Below, one piece after another: positions 17,145 through 25,495 of a DNA stretch of 64,000 nucleotides. Positions within the stretch are counted from its first letter, which is position 1, and each line of letters begins with the position of its first letter. The notes below the pieces were generated by a model, which made no database searches, was not told where the DNA came from, and saw nothing but the letters and a program-made list of their open reading frames with translations. The DNA lies in contig NZ_SNYF01000006.1 in assembly GCF_004362805.1 (NCBI RefSeq), positions 310,001 to 374,000 of the forward strand. Reading direction: 5' to 3'. Position numbers and translations under genes: made by a program. Source of the stretch: Algoriphagus boseongensis. GTDB taxonomy: Bacteria; Bacteroidota; Bacteroidia; Cytophagales; Cyclobacteriaceae.

Positions 17145-17411
17145 ATGAAAAAGAATTTTGATAAAGCAGGATTCAAGGAAAGACTCGAGGCCGCAGGCCA
17201 ATTTCCAATGCTTTACATGTTTAAATTTATCGTCCCCAATGGACGGGAAGGAGAAGTTGGAGAACTTTTCCCTAAAAATGAAATGAGCCTAAAGCCCAGC
17301 AGTGGAGGTAAATATGTGAGTACTACCATCCAAATGATGGTGGATAGTGCAGATCAGGTCATTGCTATTTATGAGCAAGCTTCAGAAATCGAAGGAGTAA
17401 TTTCTCTTTAA
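17145..17411 (+). CDS. DUF493 family protein (YbeD-like)
   Basis: An 88-residue cytoplasmic protein with the small ferredoxin-like DUF493 fold. Visible are [13 protein letters not shown], the basic/serine loop [17 protein letters not shown] and the final helix [19 protein letters not shown]. coli YbeD is of this family, and function is not established. I chose the ATG at 17145 rather than the TTG at 17139. An AAGGAG sequence at 17128-17133 is a rare Shine-Dalgarno-like match in this window. It is followed by the pterin dehydratase gene after 11 bases. Confidence 0.85.
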   Translation: MKKNFDKAGFKERLEAAGQFPMLYMFKFIVPNGREGEVGELFPKNEMSLKPSSGGKYVSTTIQMMVDSADQVIAIYEQASEIEGVISL

Positions 17412-17422
17412 TACAATCAATC

Positions 17423-17656
17423 ATGTGGAAGGAAGAAAATAACCGACTCAAGAAATCATTTAAGTTTGCTGACTTTCAGGAGGCATTTGCCTTTATGACT
17501 CGCGTAGCTTTTCTAGCTGAAGCTCATAACCACCACCCTAATTGGAGCAATGTCTACAATCAAGTGGAAATTGAACTGACCACGCATGATGCCGGAAATG
17601 TGGTGACTGAAAAAGACCGAAAATTAGCCAAAGCCATAGATCAGATTCTGGGATGA
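17423..17656 (+). CDS. phhB: 4a-hydroxytetrahydrobiopterin dehydratase (pterin-4a-carbinolamine dehydratase)
   Basis: A 77-residue enzyme that dehydrates 4a-hydroxytetrahydropterin, recycling the cofactor of aromatic amino acid hydroxylases. The active-site signature is complete: [19 protein letters not shown], with the three histidines, then [14 protein letters not shown]. The length is that of short bacterial forms lacking N-terminal extensions. No aromatic amino acid hydroxylase is in the window. The stop overlaps the rsmI start by four bases (17653-17656). Confidence 0.9.
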   Translation: MWKEENNRLKKSFKFADFQEAFAFMTRVAFLAEAHNHHPNWSNVYNQVEIELTTHDAGNVVTEKDRKLAKAIDQILG

Positions 17657-18366
17657 CCGAGACTCCGATTAGTTTATTTTTAGTTCCTACGCCGATTGGC
17701 AACCTTAAGGACATCACCTTACGTGCCATTGAAGTCCTCAAGTCTGCAGATGTAATCTTGGCTGAGGATACCCGAACTTCAGGGATGCTTTTGAAGCATT
17801 TAGAGATTTCTAGGCCCTTGCAGAGCTATCATATTTTCAACGAACACAAGGCTGTTCAAAAGCTGGTGGATCGAATGAAAAAAGGGGAGGTCTTTGCCTT
17901 GGTCAGCGATGCAGGAACTCCAGCTATATCTGACCCTGGGTTTTTATTGGTTAGGGAGGTTTTGGCAGCAGGATTAGAAGTTCAATGTCTTCCTGGACCC
18001 ACTGCCTTTGTTCCGGCATTAGTCAATAGCGGATTACCCAATGATCGCTTTGTTTTCGAGGGCTTTTTACCTCATAAAAAAGGAAGAAAAACACGTATCG
18101 ATTCTCTACTTGAGGAAAGTCGGACAATGATTTTTTACGAATCCCCTCACCGATTGATGAAAACTTTGGAGCAGTTTGCTGAGGCATTTGGTCCTGATCG
18201 GCAGGCTTGCGTTTCCAGGGAATTGACAAAACTCCACGAGGAAAATGTACGGGGGACTTTGGAGGAACTGATCGATTATTATCAAAATAATACGCTGAAA
18301 GGAGAAATCGTCCTGATCCTTGCGGGGAGACCTGAAAAAATCAAGGAGAAAAAATATCAGGATTAA
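17653..18366 (+). CDS. rsmI: 16S rRNA (cytidine-1402-2'-O)-methyltransferase
   Basis: Methylates the ribose of C1402 in the ribosomal decoding centre. The 237 residues carry the tetrapyrrole-methylase fold: [22 protein letters not shown] at the start, [34 protein letters not shown] and [12 protein letters not shown]. It is about 50 residues shorter than the E. coli protein at the C terminus, as many Bacteroidota versions are. It overlaps the pterin dehydratase gene (ATGA), an association without an obvious functional reason. Confidence 0.93.
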   Translation: MTETPISLFLVPTPIGNLKDITLRAIEVLKSADVILAEDTRTSGMLLKHLEISRPLQSYHIFNEHKAVQKLVDRMKKGEVFALVSDAGTPAISDPGFLLVREVLAAGLEVQCLPGPTAFVPALVNSGLPNDRFVFEGFLPHKKGRKTRIDSLLEESRTMIFYESPHRLMKTLEQFAEAFGPDRQACVSRELTKLHEENVRGTLEELIDYYQNNTLKGEIVLILAGRPEKIKEKKYQD

Positions 18367-18438
18367 TACCCAGAATTGATTTTCCAACCCTACTTTTAAT
18401 TAACACTTTAGTATACTCTCAGACCAACTCAATTACCT

Positions 18439-19242
18439 ATGCTTAGCCAAGAAAGAATTTCCAAACTTTTAGAGCAAACTCAAGAAGTAGCCAAAGAGGT
18501 TGGAGCGTTTATACGCAAGGAAAGAAGCCATTTTAATGTTGACAAAGTAGAGCACAAAGGTTTTAATGATTTGGTTTCCTATGTGGATAAAGAGGCTGAG
18601 AGACAGATCGTGGAAAAGCTCAGTGCAATCCTTCCTGAGGCTGGATATATCACTGAGGAAGGCACCAATACCACTCAAGCGGAAGTATATAATTGGGTCA
18701 TTGATCCATTGGATGGAACGACCAATTTTATCCACGGAATTCCAGTCTTTTCGGTAAGCATTGCCTTGATGGAAAAGGATCAGGTTATTTTGGGTGTAGT
18801 ATATGAAATCAATCGGCATGAGTGCTTTTATGCCAAAAAAGGTGGAGGAGCATTTTGTAATGACACCCCAATTCAGGTCAGTAAAGCTCCGGATCTTGCA
18901 GCTTCTTTGATTTCCACTGGCTTTCCTTATTACAATTTTGAATTAATCGACCGGTACCTCAATTCCATGAAATCACTCATGCAAAAAACCCATGGTCTTC
19001 GAAGATTGGGTTCTGCAGCAGTAGACCTTTGTTATGTTGCAACGGGTCGGACTGAGGGATTTTTTGAATATAACCTCAACTCCTATGATGTAGCTGCAGG
19101 AACTTTGATTGTTCAGGAAGCTGGAGGTACAGTGACTGATTTTATAGGGGGGGATGATTTTATTTTTGGTAGAAAAGTCGTTGCCAGCAATGGTCGGATC
19201 CATACTGAATTTTTGAATGTCCTGAATGAATTTTGGGGATAA
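18439..19242 (+). CDS. suhB: Inositol-1-monophosphatase family phosphatase
   Basis: A 267-residue Mg2+-dependent phosphatase. The metal motifs are intact: EEG near residue 73, WVIDPLDGTTNFIHG, and YDVAAGTLIVQEAGG near the C terminus; GSAAVDLCYVATGRTEGFFE lies between. Substrates of bacterial members include inositol phosphates and sometimes sugar phosphates or PAP, so the symbol marks family only. Its stop is immediately next to the stop of the AEC transporter gene on the opposite strand, with no room for a separate terminator. Confidence 0.88.
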   Translation: MLSQERISKLLEQTQEVAKEVGAFIRKERSHFNVDKVEHKGFNDLVSYVDKEAERQIVEKLSAILPEAGYITEEGTNTTQAEVYNWVIDPLDGTTNFIHGIPVFSVSIALMEKDQVILGVVYEINRHECFYAKKGGGAFCNDTPIQVSKAPDLAASLISTGFPYYNFELIDRYLNSMKSLMQKTHGLRRLGSAAVDLCYVATGRTEGFFEYNLNSYDVAAGTLIVQEAGGTVTDFIGGDDFIFGRKVVASNGRIHTEFLNVLNEFWG

Positions 19243-20151
19243 TCAACCCAAAAGCAAATACCAGATTGCAAGCGTAATTGCAGAAATCGGCATTCCCAAG
19301 CCGGAAAGTAAGGTGGCCAATTTGGGTTGAAGTCCAAATTGAATGGCAATGATTGACCCGGTAATCATGGGAGCCATACCACTTTCCATCACGGTAACCT
19401 TGAATTCTAAGGAATTTGTATCCATAAATTGGGAATAAAGCGCCCAAACCAAAATTGGAGCAAGGATCAACCTATAGCTCAATCCATACCAGAAAAATCT
19501 GGAGGTAATGGATTGGACATCTGGAGAAAATCTCAAACCAATTACCAGCAAAGCCATTGGAGGCATTGTTTTTCCGATCAATTGAAGGAGAGGCAAAAGG
19601 ATTTCAGGAGTTTTGATCCCCAATAAACTCATGATTAAGGTCCCAGCGAGAAATCCAAAAGGTGGAAATTTCAAAATCTTCAAGGGGACTTTTCGTAGGC
19701 TTTCACTGTGGTTGCCGTAGATAGATCCAACCAAAATCGAAAGGGAAGAAACCAATAAAAACGAACCTCCTTGGTCTATCAATAATGCTATGGGAAGGCC
19801 TTCTTTTCCATAAAGTGCCTCAATCACCGGAAAGCCAAGAAAGGAAGTGTTCGCAAGCCCGGCTACTATAATCAAGCATCCGGTCACATTTCTCCCCCAA
19901 TTGAATTTTTTACCCAAAAGCCCAAAAATCAACCAAGAAATCAGAAAAGTGAACCAGGCCGCAGAAATTGGAATTAACAAGCCCCAAGTTGGTTTGATCT
20001 CAGGAATGTAAAGTAGGGCTAAAGCTGGAAGAACAATATTGATAAGGTATGCCTGAACCCAATTTGCAGCTTTAGGAGCCGGAAAATTGGGGACCTTTTG
20101 AAGAATTATTCCCAAAAAAAGATAAGCGAAGGCTATAACGGCTCCTGTCAT
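19243..20151 (-). CDS. AEC family (auxin-efflux-carrier-like) transporter
   Basis: A 302-residue protein with about ten membrane helices in the two-by-five arrangement of the AEC family. The first half contains NIVLPALALLYI and ANTSFLGFPVIEALYG, the broken-helix motif, and the second has GKTMPPMALLVIGLRFS and ESGMAPMITGSIIAIQFGL. Bacterial members include malate and malonate carriers, but nothing here fixes the substrate. It is convergent with suhB, the stops being adjacent. Confidence 0.85.
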   Translation of the reverse strand: MTGAVIAFAYLFLGIILQKVPNFPAPKAANWVQAYLINIVLPALALLYIPEIKPTWGLLIPISAAWFTFLISWLIFGLLGKKFNWGRNVTGCLIIVAGLANTSFLGFPVIEALYGKEGLPIALLIDQGGSFLLVSSLSILVGSIYGNHSESLRKVPLKILKFPPFGFLAGTLIMSLLGIKTPEILLPLLQLIGKTMPPMALLVIGLRFSPDVQSITSRFFWYGLSYRLILAPILVWALYSQFMDTNSLEFKVTVMESGMAPMITGSIIAIQFGLQPKLATLLSGLGMPISAITLAIWYLLLG

Positions 20152-20191
20152 ACTTGAATATTTAAAAACTTTATTGGTTTTAACATAAAAA

Positions 20192-20199
20192 TAATTTTG
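20192..20199 (+). promoter_or_regulatory. -7 box upstream of the 75-residue gene
   Basis: TAATTTTG matches TAnnTTTG, about 57 bases before the ATG at 20257. It overlaps an upstream alternative start at 20197, arguing against that start. Confidence 0.45.
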
Positions 20200-20256
20200 T
20201 TCCTTTGTATTCCCTTGATTATCAATCTACTTTTACACCTGAATAAATTTGTTTCT

Positions 20257-20484
20257 ATGTCTAAACTTATACCGATTTTTATTGAAGGCAAAAAATGGAT
20301 TCAATTATCCCAGCTTTCCTTTGAGCATGCCCAATCTTTGAGATCAATGCTTCCAGGCAATTGTCTGAAAAAAATTATTTTCCATGGAATTGAGTTGATC
20401 GATTGTCTTGACTTTGAAACGTACGAATATTGGTTTCGAACCAAAGAAGTAAGCGACCAAACTGAGGCAGTTCTGGACTTTTAG
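20257..20484 (+). CDS. Small hypothetical protein
   Basis: A 75-residue soluble protein starting MSKLIPIFIEGKKWIQLSQL; no family recognised. Composition is coding-like with a plausible fold of mixed strands and helices (LKKIIFHGIELIDCLDFETYEYWF). A longer reading from 20197 adds a hydrophobic lead, but that start lies in the likely promoter. Its 3' end overlaps the opposite-strand gene by four bases. The two convergent small genes may be unrelated. Confidence 0.5.
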   Translation: MSKLIPIFIEGKKWIQLSQLSFEHAQSLRSMLPGNCLKKIIFHGIELIDCLDFETYEYWFRTKEVSDQTEAVLDF

Positions 20485-20855
20485 TCCAATCCAAAATTTT
20501 TCCTCTTTTCCTCGAAATACTTTTTCAATTCTGGATAGAATGGACTTTCAGCCTCTGGAATTCCATCCAAAACCAGAGCCATATTTTCTTCCTGAAGGTC
20601 CTGATTGACTTGCATTCCTTCGATGAGGTAAATGATATCCTCAAAATTCAAGGGCTCCCAGCTGCTTCCCGGATAGACGACATAGTCATTTCCATAAAAA
20701 TCCACCACTTCAAATTGAATCTTTCCTTCCAGGGAATGGGCATAAATGCTGATTTGCTCTCCCCACTGGCTTTCAGGAAAATGCAAGCGAACCAGAAGTA
20801 CCGAATTGGCGTCCTCGCTGAAGTAAGTTTCTGGCCTGAATTTGAAATCAAACAT
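20481..20855 (-). CDS. Conserved-looking hypothetical protein
   Basis: A 124-residue acidic soluble protein (MFDFKFRPETYFSED at the start, FYPELKKYFEEKRKNFGLD at the end). I recognise no domain. The middle looks beta-rich (VLLVRLHFPESQWGEQISIYAH) with a WEPLNFEDIIYLIEGMQ block. There is no signal peptide. It faces glyA across a 261-base gap that contains a strong palindrome. It ends four bases inside the opposite small gene. Confidence 0.6.
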   Translation of the reverse strand: MFDFKFRPETYFSEDANSVLLVRLHFPESQWGEQISIYAHSLEGKIQFEVVDFYGNDYVVYPGSSWEPLNFEDIIYLIEGMQVNQDLQEENMALVLDGIPEAESPFYPELKKYFEEKRKNFGLD

Positions 20856-20970
20856 GGTCTAAAAATAACCTGAAATTGGTCAGATCTGAAAAAATCAGGC
20901 TTTTTGATCAAGATAGGTTTGTTAAAATCCTCCCGAATCAGGGAGATAATCCGATAAAGCCTAGTTCCAA

Positions 20971-20991
20971 AAATTTGATTCAATCAAATTT
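20971..20991. promoter_or_regulatory. Perfect 21-base palindrome, operator candidate
   Basis: Left arm AAATTTGATT (20971-20980), one central C, right arm AATCAAATTT (20982-20991). The core TTGAT-N3-ATCAA has the half-sites of a CRP/FNR-type site but with three rather than four central bases. It lies in the divergent gap between the 124-residue gene and glyA, 125 bases before the glyA ATG. There is no T-run, so it is not a terminator. Confidence 0.5.
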
Positions 20992-21116
20992 CAACTTTGC
21001 CTCTTTTGAGTCCCTTTTCACATTGGATTATAGGGACATTAAGGCTATTTTTGGGCACAATAATTTGGGCCTAAGAAAATACTTGGGCAATTTTCATTGC
21101 TTTCAAACCACTCATT

Positions 21117-22385
21117 ATGAAAAGAGATTCGCTTGTTTTCGATTTGATTGCCAAAGAAGAAGACAGACAAAAAAGAGGCATAGAGCTAATTGCTTCTGAA
21201 AACTTTACTTCCAAGCAAGTAATGGAGGCTGCTGGCAGCGTATTGACCAACAAATATGCAGAAGGCCTTCCTGGCAAGCGATATTACGGAGGTTGTGAAG
21301 TGGTCGATCAAATCGAGCAAATTGCTATTGACAGAGCGAAGGAATTATTTGGTGCCACTTGGGCCAATGTCCAGCCGCATTCAGGAGCCCAGGCAAATGC
21401 TGCGGTAATGTTGGCTTGTTTGAAGCCAGGCGATGCCATTTTGGGATTTGATTTGGCTCACGGTGGACATTTGACACACGGTTCTCCTGTAAACTTCTCT
21501 GGAAAGCTTTATCAACCGCATTTTTATGGGGTGGAGGAAGCCACCGGAGTCATTGATTACGACAAGGTGGAAGCGAAAGCACTGGAAGTAAATCCTAAAA
21601 TGATCATTTGCGGAGCTTCTGCATACTCTAGGGACTGGGATTACGAAAGACTGAGAGCAATTGCAGATGAGGTAGGAGCTCTTTTGTTAGCAGATATTTC
21701 CCATCCATCAGGATTGATTGCAAGAGGATTACTTAATGATCCTTTGGACCATTGCCATATTGTAACCACCACTACCCATAAAACCCTCAGAGGTCCTAGG
21801 GGCGGTTTGATTTTGATGAGAGAGGACTTTGATAATCCTTGGGGATTGACCACTCCAAAAGGAGAAATCAGAAAAATGTCTGCCTTGTTGGATATGGGTG
21901 TTTTCCCGGGAACACAGGGAGGTCCTTTGGAACATATTATTGCAGCTAAAGCAGTTGCTTTTGAAGAGGCGTTGTCGGACGAGTACATGCATTATGTACT
22001 TCAAGTGAAAAAGAATGCATCCATAATGGCTGAAGAGTTCGTATCTCGTGGATATCAGATTATTTCAGGAGGAACAGACAATCATTTGATGCTCATCGAT
22101 CTTAGAAATAAGGATCTTACCGGAAAATTAGCCGAAGAGACTCTAGGAAAAGTAGACATTACTATCAATAAAAATATGGTTCCATTCGATACCAAGTCTC
22201 CTTTTGTGACTTCAGGTATGCGTGTTGGAACAGCCGCAGTGACTACCCGGGGATTAAAGGAAGATGATATGAGAAAGATCGTTTCCTTGATTGACCGGGC
22301 ATTGCAAAACCATTCCAATGAATCAGAACTGGCAAAAATCAAGTCAGAAGTAAATTCTTGGATGGTACAATTTCCCCTTTACTAA
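21117..22385 (+). CDS. glyA: Serine hydroxymethyltransferase
   Basis: PLP enzyme interconverting serine and glycine with tetrahydrofolate, the main source of one-carbon units. The 422 residues match the family. Key blocks are [29 protein letters not shown] and [13 protein letters not shown], and the PLP lysine is in [14 protein letters not shown] (about K222). It is followed 18 bases later by tatC and then rpiB, forming one apparent unit that ends in a bidirectional terminator. Confidence 0.97.
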   Translation: MKRDSLVFDLIAKEEDRQKRGIELIASENFTSKQVMEAAGSVLTNKYAEGLPGKRYYGGCEVVDQIEQIAIDRAKELFGATWANVQPHSGAQANAAVMLACLKPGDAILGFDLAHGGHLTHGSPVNFSGKLYQPHFYGVEEATGVIDYDKVEAKALEVNPKMIICGASAYSRDWDYERLRAIADEVGALLLADISHPSGLIARGLLNDPLDHCHIVTTTTHKTLRGPRGGLILMREDFDNPWGLTTPKGEIRKMSALLDMGVFPGTQGGPLEHIIAAKAVAFEEALSDEYMHYVLQVKKNASIMAEEFVSRGYQIISGGTDNHLMLIDLRNKDLTGKLAEETLGKVDITINKNMVPFDTKSPFVTSGMRVGTAAVTTRGLKEDDMRKIVSLIDRALQNHSNESELAKIKSEVNSWMVQFPLY

Positions 22386-22403
22386 AAATAGCAGATTCCC
22401 AAA

Positions 22404-23258
22404 GTGGCATTAGATCAATATCAAGAGGAAGAAGAAGGAATGTCGTTTTTGGACCATTTGGAGGCATTGCGCTGGCATTTGCTTCGGTCCGTTGCGGCTG
22501 TGTTGATCTTAACGGTCATCGCTTTCCTAGCAAAAAGCATCGTATTCGGAGTGATTATCCTGGGTCCTTCAAAGGTGGACTTTTTCACCTATAGAGTACT
22601 TTGTGATGTTGGAAATTGGCTTGGGATTTCGGCTTTGTGTATAGACGAACTTCCGTTTACCATTCAAAGCCGGCAAATGACAGGTCAGTTTTCCATGCAC
22701 ATGACTTCCAGTTTTGTGGTGGGATTCATTGCTGCCTTTCCTTATGTATTCTGGGAGGTTTGGAGATTTATCAGCCCTGGTCTTTATGACAAGGAAAAAA
22801 ATGCCGCAAGAGGAGCTGTGTTCTTTGTTAGTTTATTGTTTTTGATGGGAGCAGCTTTTGGGTACTATGTGCTCTCTCCGCTTTCCATTAACTTCCTTGC
22901 GAATTATCAGCTGGATCCAAGCATCACCAATGAGTTTGATATCACCTCTTATGTGACAACCCTTACGATGTTGGTTTTGGCCTCTGCGCTGATGTTCCAA
23001 TTGCCAGTGGTGGTTTATTTCCTTTCCATGTCTGGTTTGGTTACTTCCAAAATGCTGAAAGCATATCGCAGACATTCTATTGTAATCATCTTGATCGTAT
23101 CAGCTATCATAACCCCTCCAGATGTGATCAGCCAGTTGCTGATTGCCATGCCGATTTTGGTATTGTATGAGGTGGGTATTTCTATTGCAAAAAGACTGGA
23201 AAAGCAAAGAGCGCTGAGAGAAGCTGAATACCAAAAAAACCGGGAATCTGAAGATTAA
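22404..23258 (+). CDS. tatC: Sec-independent protein translocase TatC
   Basis: Core receptor of the twin-arginine export pathway, an inner-membrane protein with six helices. The N terminus holds the recognition block MSFLDHLEALRWHLLRSV, followed by FVVGFIAAFPYVFWEVWRFISPGLY and later SAIITPPDVISQLLIAMPILVLYE, all diagnostic. It has 284 residues from a GTG at 22404, and an ATG at 22440 would give 272. tatA/B are not in the window. A Tat-signal protein (54449) is. Confidence 0.95.
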   Translation: MALDQYQEEEEGMSFLDHLEALRWHLLRSVAAVLILTVIAFLAKSIVFGVIILGPSKVDFFTYRVLCDVGNWLGISALCIDELPFTIQSRQMTGQFSMHMTSSFVVGFIAAFPYVFWEVWRFISPGLYDKEKNAARGAVFFVSLLFLMGAAFGYYVLSPLSINFLANYQLDPSITNEFDITSYVTTLTMLVLASALMFQLPVVVYFLSMSGLVTSKMLKAYRRHSIVIILIVSAIITPPDVISQLLIAMPILVLYEVGISIAKRLEKQRALREAEYQKNRESED

Positions 23259-23264
23259 AGAAAT

Positions 23265-23702
23265 ATGGCTAAGAAAATTGCAATAGGCGGAGACCACGCT
23301 GGCTTTGAATACAAGGGAAAGCTTATTCAGAAGTTGACTTCTCTTGGCTATGAAGTAAAAGATTTTGGACCCTTTTCTTCAGCTTCGGTAGATTACCCGG
23401 ATTTCGTCCATCCTTTGGCAAGTGCCATAGAAAAGGATGAATTTGAATTGGGAATCGTAATTTGTGGAAGTGGAAATGGTGTGGCTATCACAGCTAACAA
23501 GCACCAAGGCATCAGAGCCGCACTTTGCTGGAATGAGGATTTGGCAGCTTTAGCCAGGCAACATAACAATGCTAATGTTTTAGCCCTTCCGGCAAGATTT
23601 ATTTCTTATGAATTAGCCGAAAAGCTTTCAGAGATATTCCTGACTACAGATTTTGAAGGAGGCAGACATGCCAATCGCGTAAATAAAATAGCCTGTCAAT
23701 AA
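23265..23702 (+). CDS. rpiB: Ribose-5-phosphate isomerase B
   Basis: Interconverts ribose-5-phosphate and ribulose-5-phosphate in the pentose phosphate pathway. The 145 residues begin AIGGDHAGFEYKGKLI and include VDYPDFVHPLA, IVICGSGNGVAITANK (with the catalytic Cys) and RQHNNANVLALPARF, all RpiB signatures. It starts six bases after the tatC stop and ends before a bidirectional terminator. Confidence 0.96.
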   Translation: MAKKIAIGGDHAGFEYKGKLIQKLTSLGYEVKDFGPFSSASVDYPDFVHPLASAIEKDEFELGIVICGSGNGVAITANKHQGIRAALCWNEDLAALARQHNNANVLALPARFISYELAEKLSEIFLTTDFEGGRHANRVNKIACQ

Positions 23703-23717
23703 GTAACCTTATAAAAG

Positions 23718-23755
23718 GAAAAAGCCCTTGAGAAGTAATCCCCAAGGGCTTTTTT
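23718..23755. terminator. Bidirectional terminator between rpiB and the subtilase gene
   Basis: Arms AAAGCCCTTG (23721-23730) and CAAGGGCTTT (23743-23752), 12-base loop, A-run on one side and T-run on the other, serving two convergent genes. Confidence 0.88.
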
Positions 23756-23765
23756 CATGGGTAAA

Positions 23766-25403
23766 TCAAAGGGAAAGTTCCCCGTTTGATACTTTGCTTG
23801 CCAGAATTAGGGCGTTGTACAAATTGGCAATCTTCCCGGATTTAGAGATTTCGGAGAGTGATTTTTCTTCACCTTCTGCTCCGCCAACAGCCACCTTTGT
23901 TTGTGGAGTTACACCAGACTCCATGATTATTTTTTTAACCTGAGAAGCTGTAAGTTCTGGGAAATAGGATCGAATCATCGCTGCCAAACCCGCTACAGCT
24001 GGCGCAGCCATGGAAGTTCCACCTTGAAATTCATACTCATTGTCGGGCATGGTAGAATAGATTTCATCGCCTGGGGCAAAAATGTCCACATTCTCTTTTC
24101 CATAGTTGGAAAAACTGGCGATCATATCGGGTCCATAAGCATAGGTTAATGCTCCAACGGTGAGAAAATTGTCAACCAATTCTTGGGATTCACCAATAGG
24201 TCTATCAGTCGGGAAGTTTGGACTATCGGGAGAATCCAAGTCTATCCCATCATTACCAGCTGCATTTACAAATAACACATCCTTTTCAGCTGCATATTTT
24301 AAAGCCTCATAAACCCATTCAGCATTTGGAGAAAAGTCTTTTCCGAAGCTTCCGTTGATTACTTTGGCTCCATTATCAGCCGCATACCGAATGGCAAGAG
24401 CCACGTCCTTATCGTATTCATCTCCGTTTGGAACTGCTCTAAGGGCCATGATTTTTACATTTTGAGCCACTCCGTCAATTCCTTTTTTATTGTTTCGGGT
24501 AGCTGCGATGATTCCTGTTACATGAGATCCGTGGCTTTCCCCTTCTTCTCTTACATCCGGATTTCCGTTGCCATATCCTTGGTCAGAATAATCATAAGGA
24601 TTATCTCCAACAGGTTTGCGTCCGTCAAAATCCACATTGAGATTGTATTTCACTTGATTTTCATAGTACTCTACCCCTTCCTTGAGATCTTTTAGCGCGG
24701 AGGGAATTTCTTCTCCCATTCCGATTACCTGCATAAGAATTCCTACAGACTGTTCTTCATTTTGGTTTTTGGGCTGATAATTCTCCAGATCAGCTAGGGA
24801 ATAAAATTCTTTTCCCAAAGCCTTTTGCATGCTTTGATGAGCCATAGCTACAAAGCGTTCGATTTGCTTGATTTGGGGAAGGGTTTCTTTGGCATCGGCG
24901 AGTTCAGCTTCCAATTTTGTCCTTGCTTCTTTTTGGTAAGCCTCATCTCCGAGTTTCAATCTCAGGATTCTGGCCATTTCCATTTGTTCGTTATAGGATT
25001 CTCCTAAAAAATTATAGCCATGGATATCGTCAATGTATCCATTTTGATCATTGTCGATTCCATCATTTGGTTTTTCACCTGGATTGACCCAAAAAATATC
25101 CTTTAAGTCTTCATGATCTAAATCAATTCCAGAATCTATCACTGCCACTATAATGGGCTTGCCTTTTTTCTTTTTGAGTAATTCCGAATAAGCACGGTCC
25201 ACAGACATCCCTGGAACAGTATCTTTTTCCAAATCCAAATGACCCCATTTGCTTACCTCTTCTTCATCCAAATCAGATACTCTCGAGGTAGTAATTTGTG
25301 GATTAAGTAATGGCGCATTCACTACGAGGGATGAGGAACTGCAGCCCATAGCAAACAGGCCAATACTCAGGCCTGTCAACATTTTTATATTCAATTTAAC
25401 CAT
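23766..25403 (-). CDS. Lipoprotein subtilisin-like serine protease (S8)
   Basis: A 545-residue protease with a lipoprotein signal (GLFAMGC, Cys21), so probably membrane-anchored in the envelope. The triad is intact: Asp90 in VAVIDSGIDLDHEDL, His291 in ESHGSHVTGIIAA and Ser464 in GGTSMAAPAV, plus the oxyanion Asn in NAAGNDG. Unlike plain subtilisins it has about 150 extra residues between Asp and His (around 110-280), largely charged helix (ARTKLEAELADAKE), and an EF-like DGIDNDQNGYIDD loop at about 114-126. No propeptide inhibitor domain is obvious. Targets are unknown. Confidence 0.9.
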   Translation of the reverse strand: MVKLNIKMLTGLSIGLFAMGCSSSSLVVNAPLLNPQITTSRVSDLDEEEVSKWGHLDLEKDTVPGMSVDRAYSELLKKKKGKPIIVAVIDSGIDLDHEDLKDIFWVNPGEKPNDGIDNDQNGYIDDIHGYNFLGESYNEQMEMARILRLKLGDEAYQKEARTKLEAELADAKETLPQIKQIERFVAMAHQSMQKALGKEFYSLADLENYQPKNQNEEQSVGILMQVIGMGEEIPSALKDLKEGVEYYENQVKYNLNVDFDGRKPVGDNPYDYSDQGYGNGNPDVREEGESHGSHVTGIIAATRNNKKGIDGVAQNVKIMALRAVPNGDEYDKDVALAIRYAADNGAKVINGSFGKDFSPNAEWVYEALKYAAEKDVLFVNAAGNDGIDLDSPDSPNFPTDRPIGESQELVDNFLTVGALTYAYGPDMIASFSNYGKENVDIFAPGDEIYSTMPDNEYEFQGGTSMAAPAVAGLAAMIRSYFPELTASQVKKIIMESGVTPQTKVAVGGAEGEEKSLSEISKSGKIANLYNALILASKVSNGELSL

Positions 25404-25495
25404 AGTCTAAAGGTAACGGAAGGGATAGAAATTCAGCGTAGAACTAGCTGTTAAAAATCGTGAAGTATCAACCAAAAAAGGAATTCAGAATTCAT

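Noticed and set aside
20876-21199. A 107-codon plus-strand frame overlapping the glyA start
   Set aside because: It runs through the 21-base palindrome and into glyA in another frame, and its sequence resembles no protein; the region is better read as regulatory.
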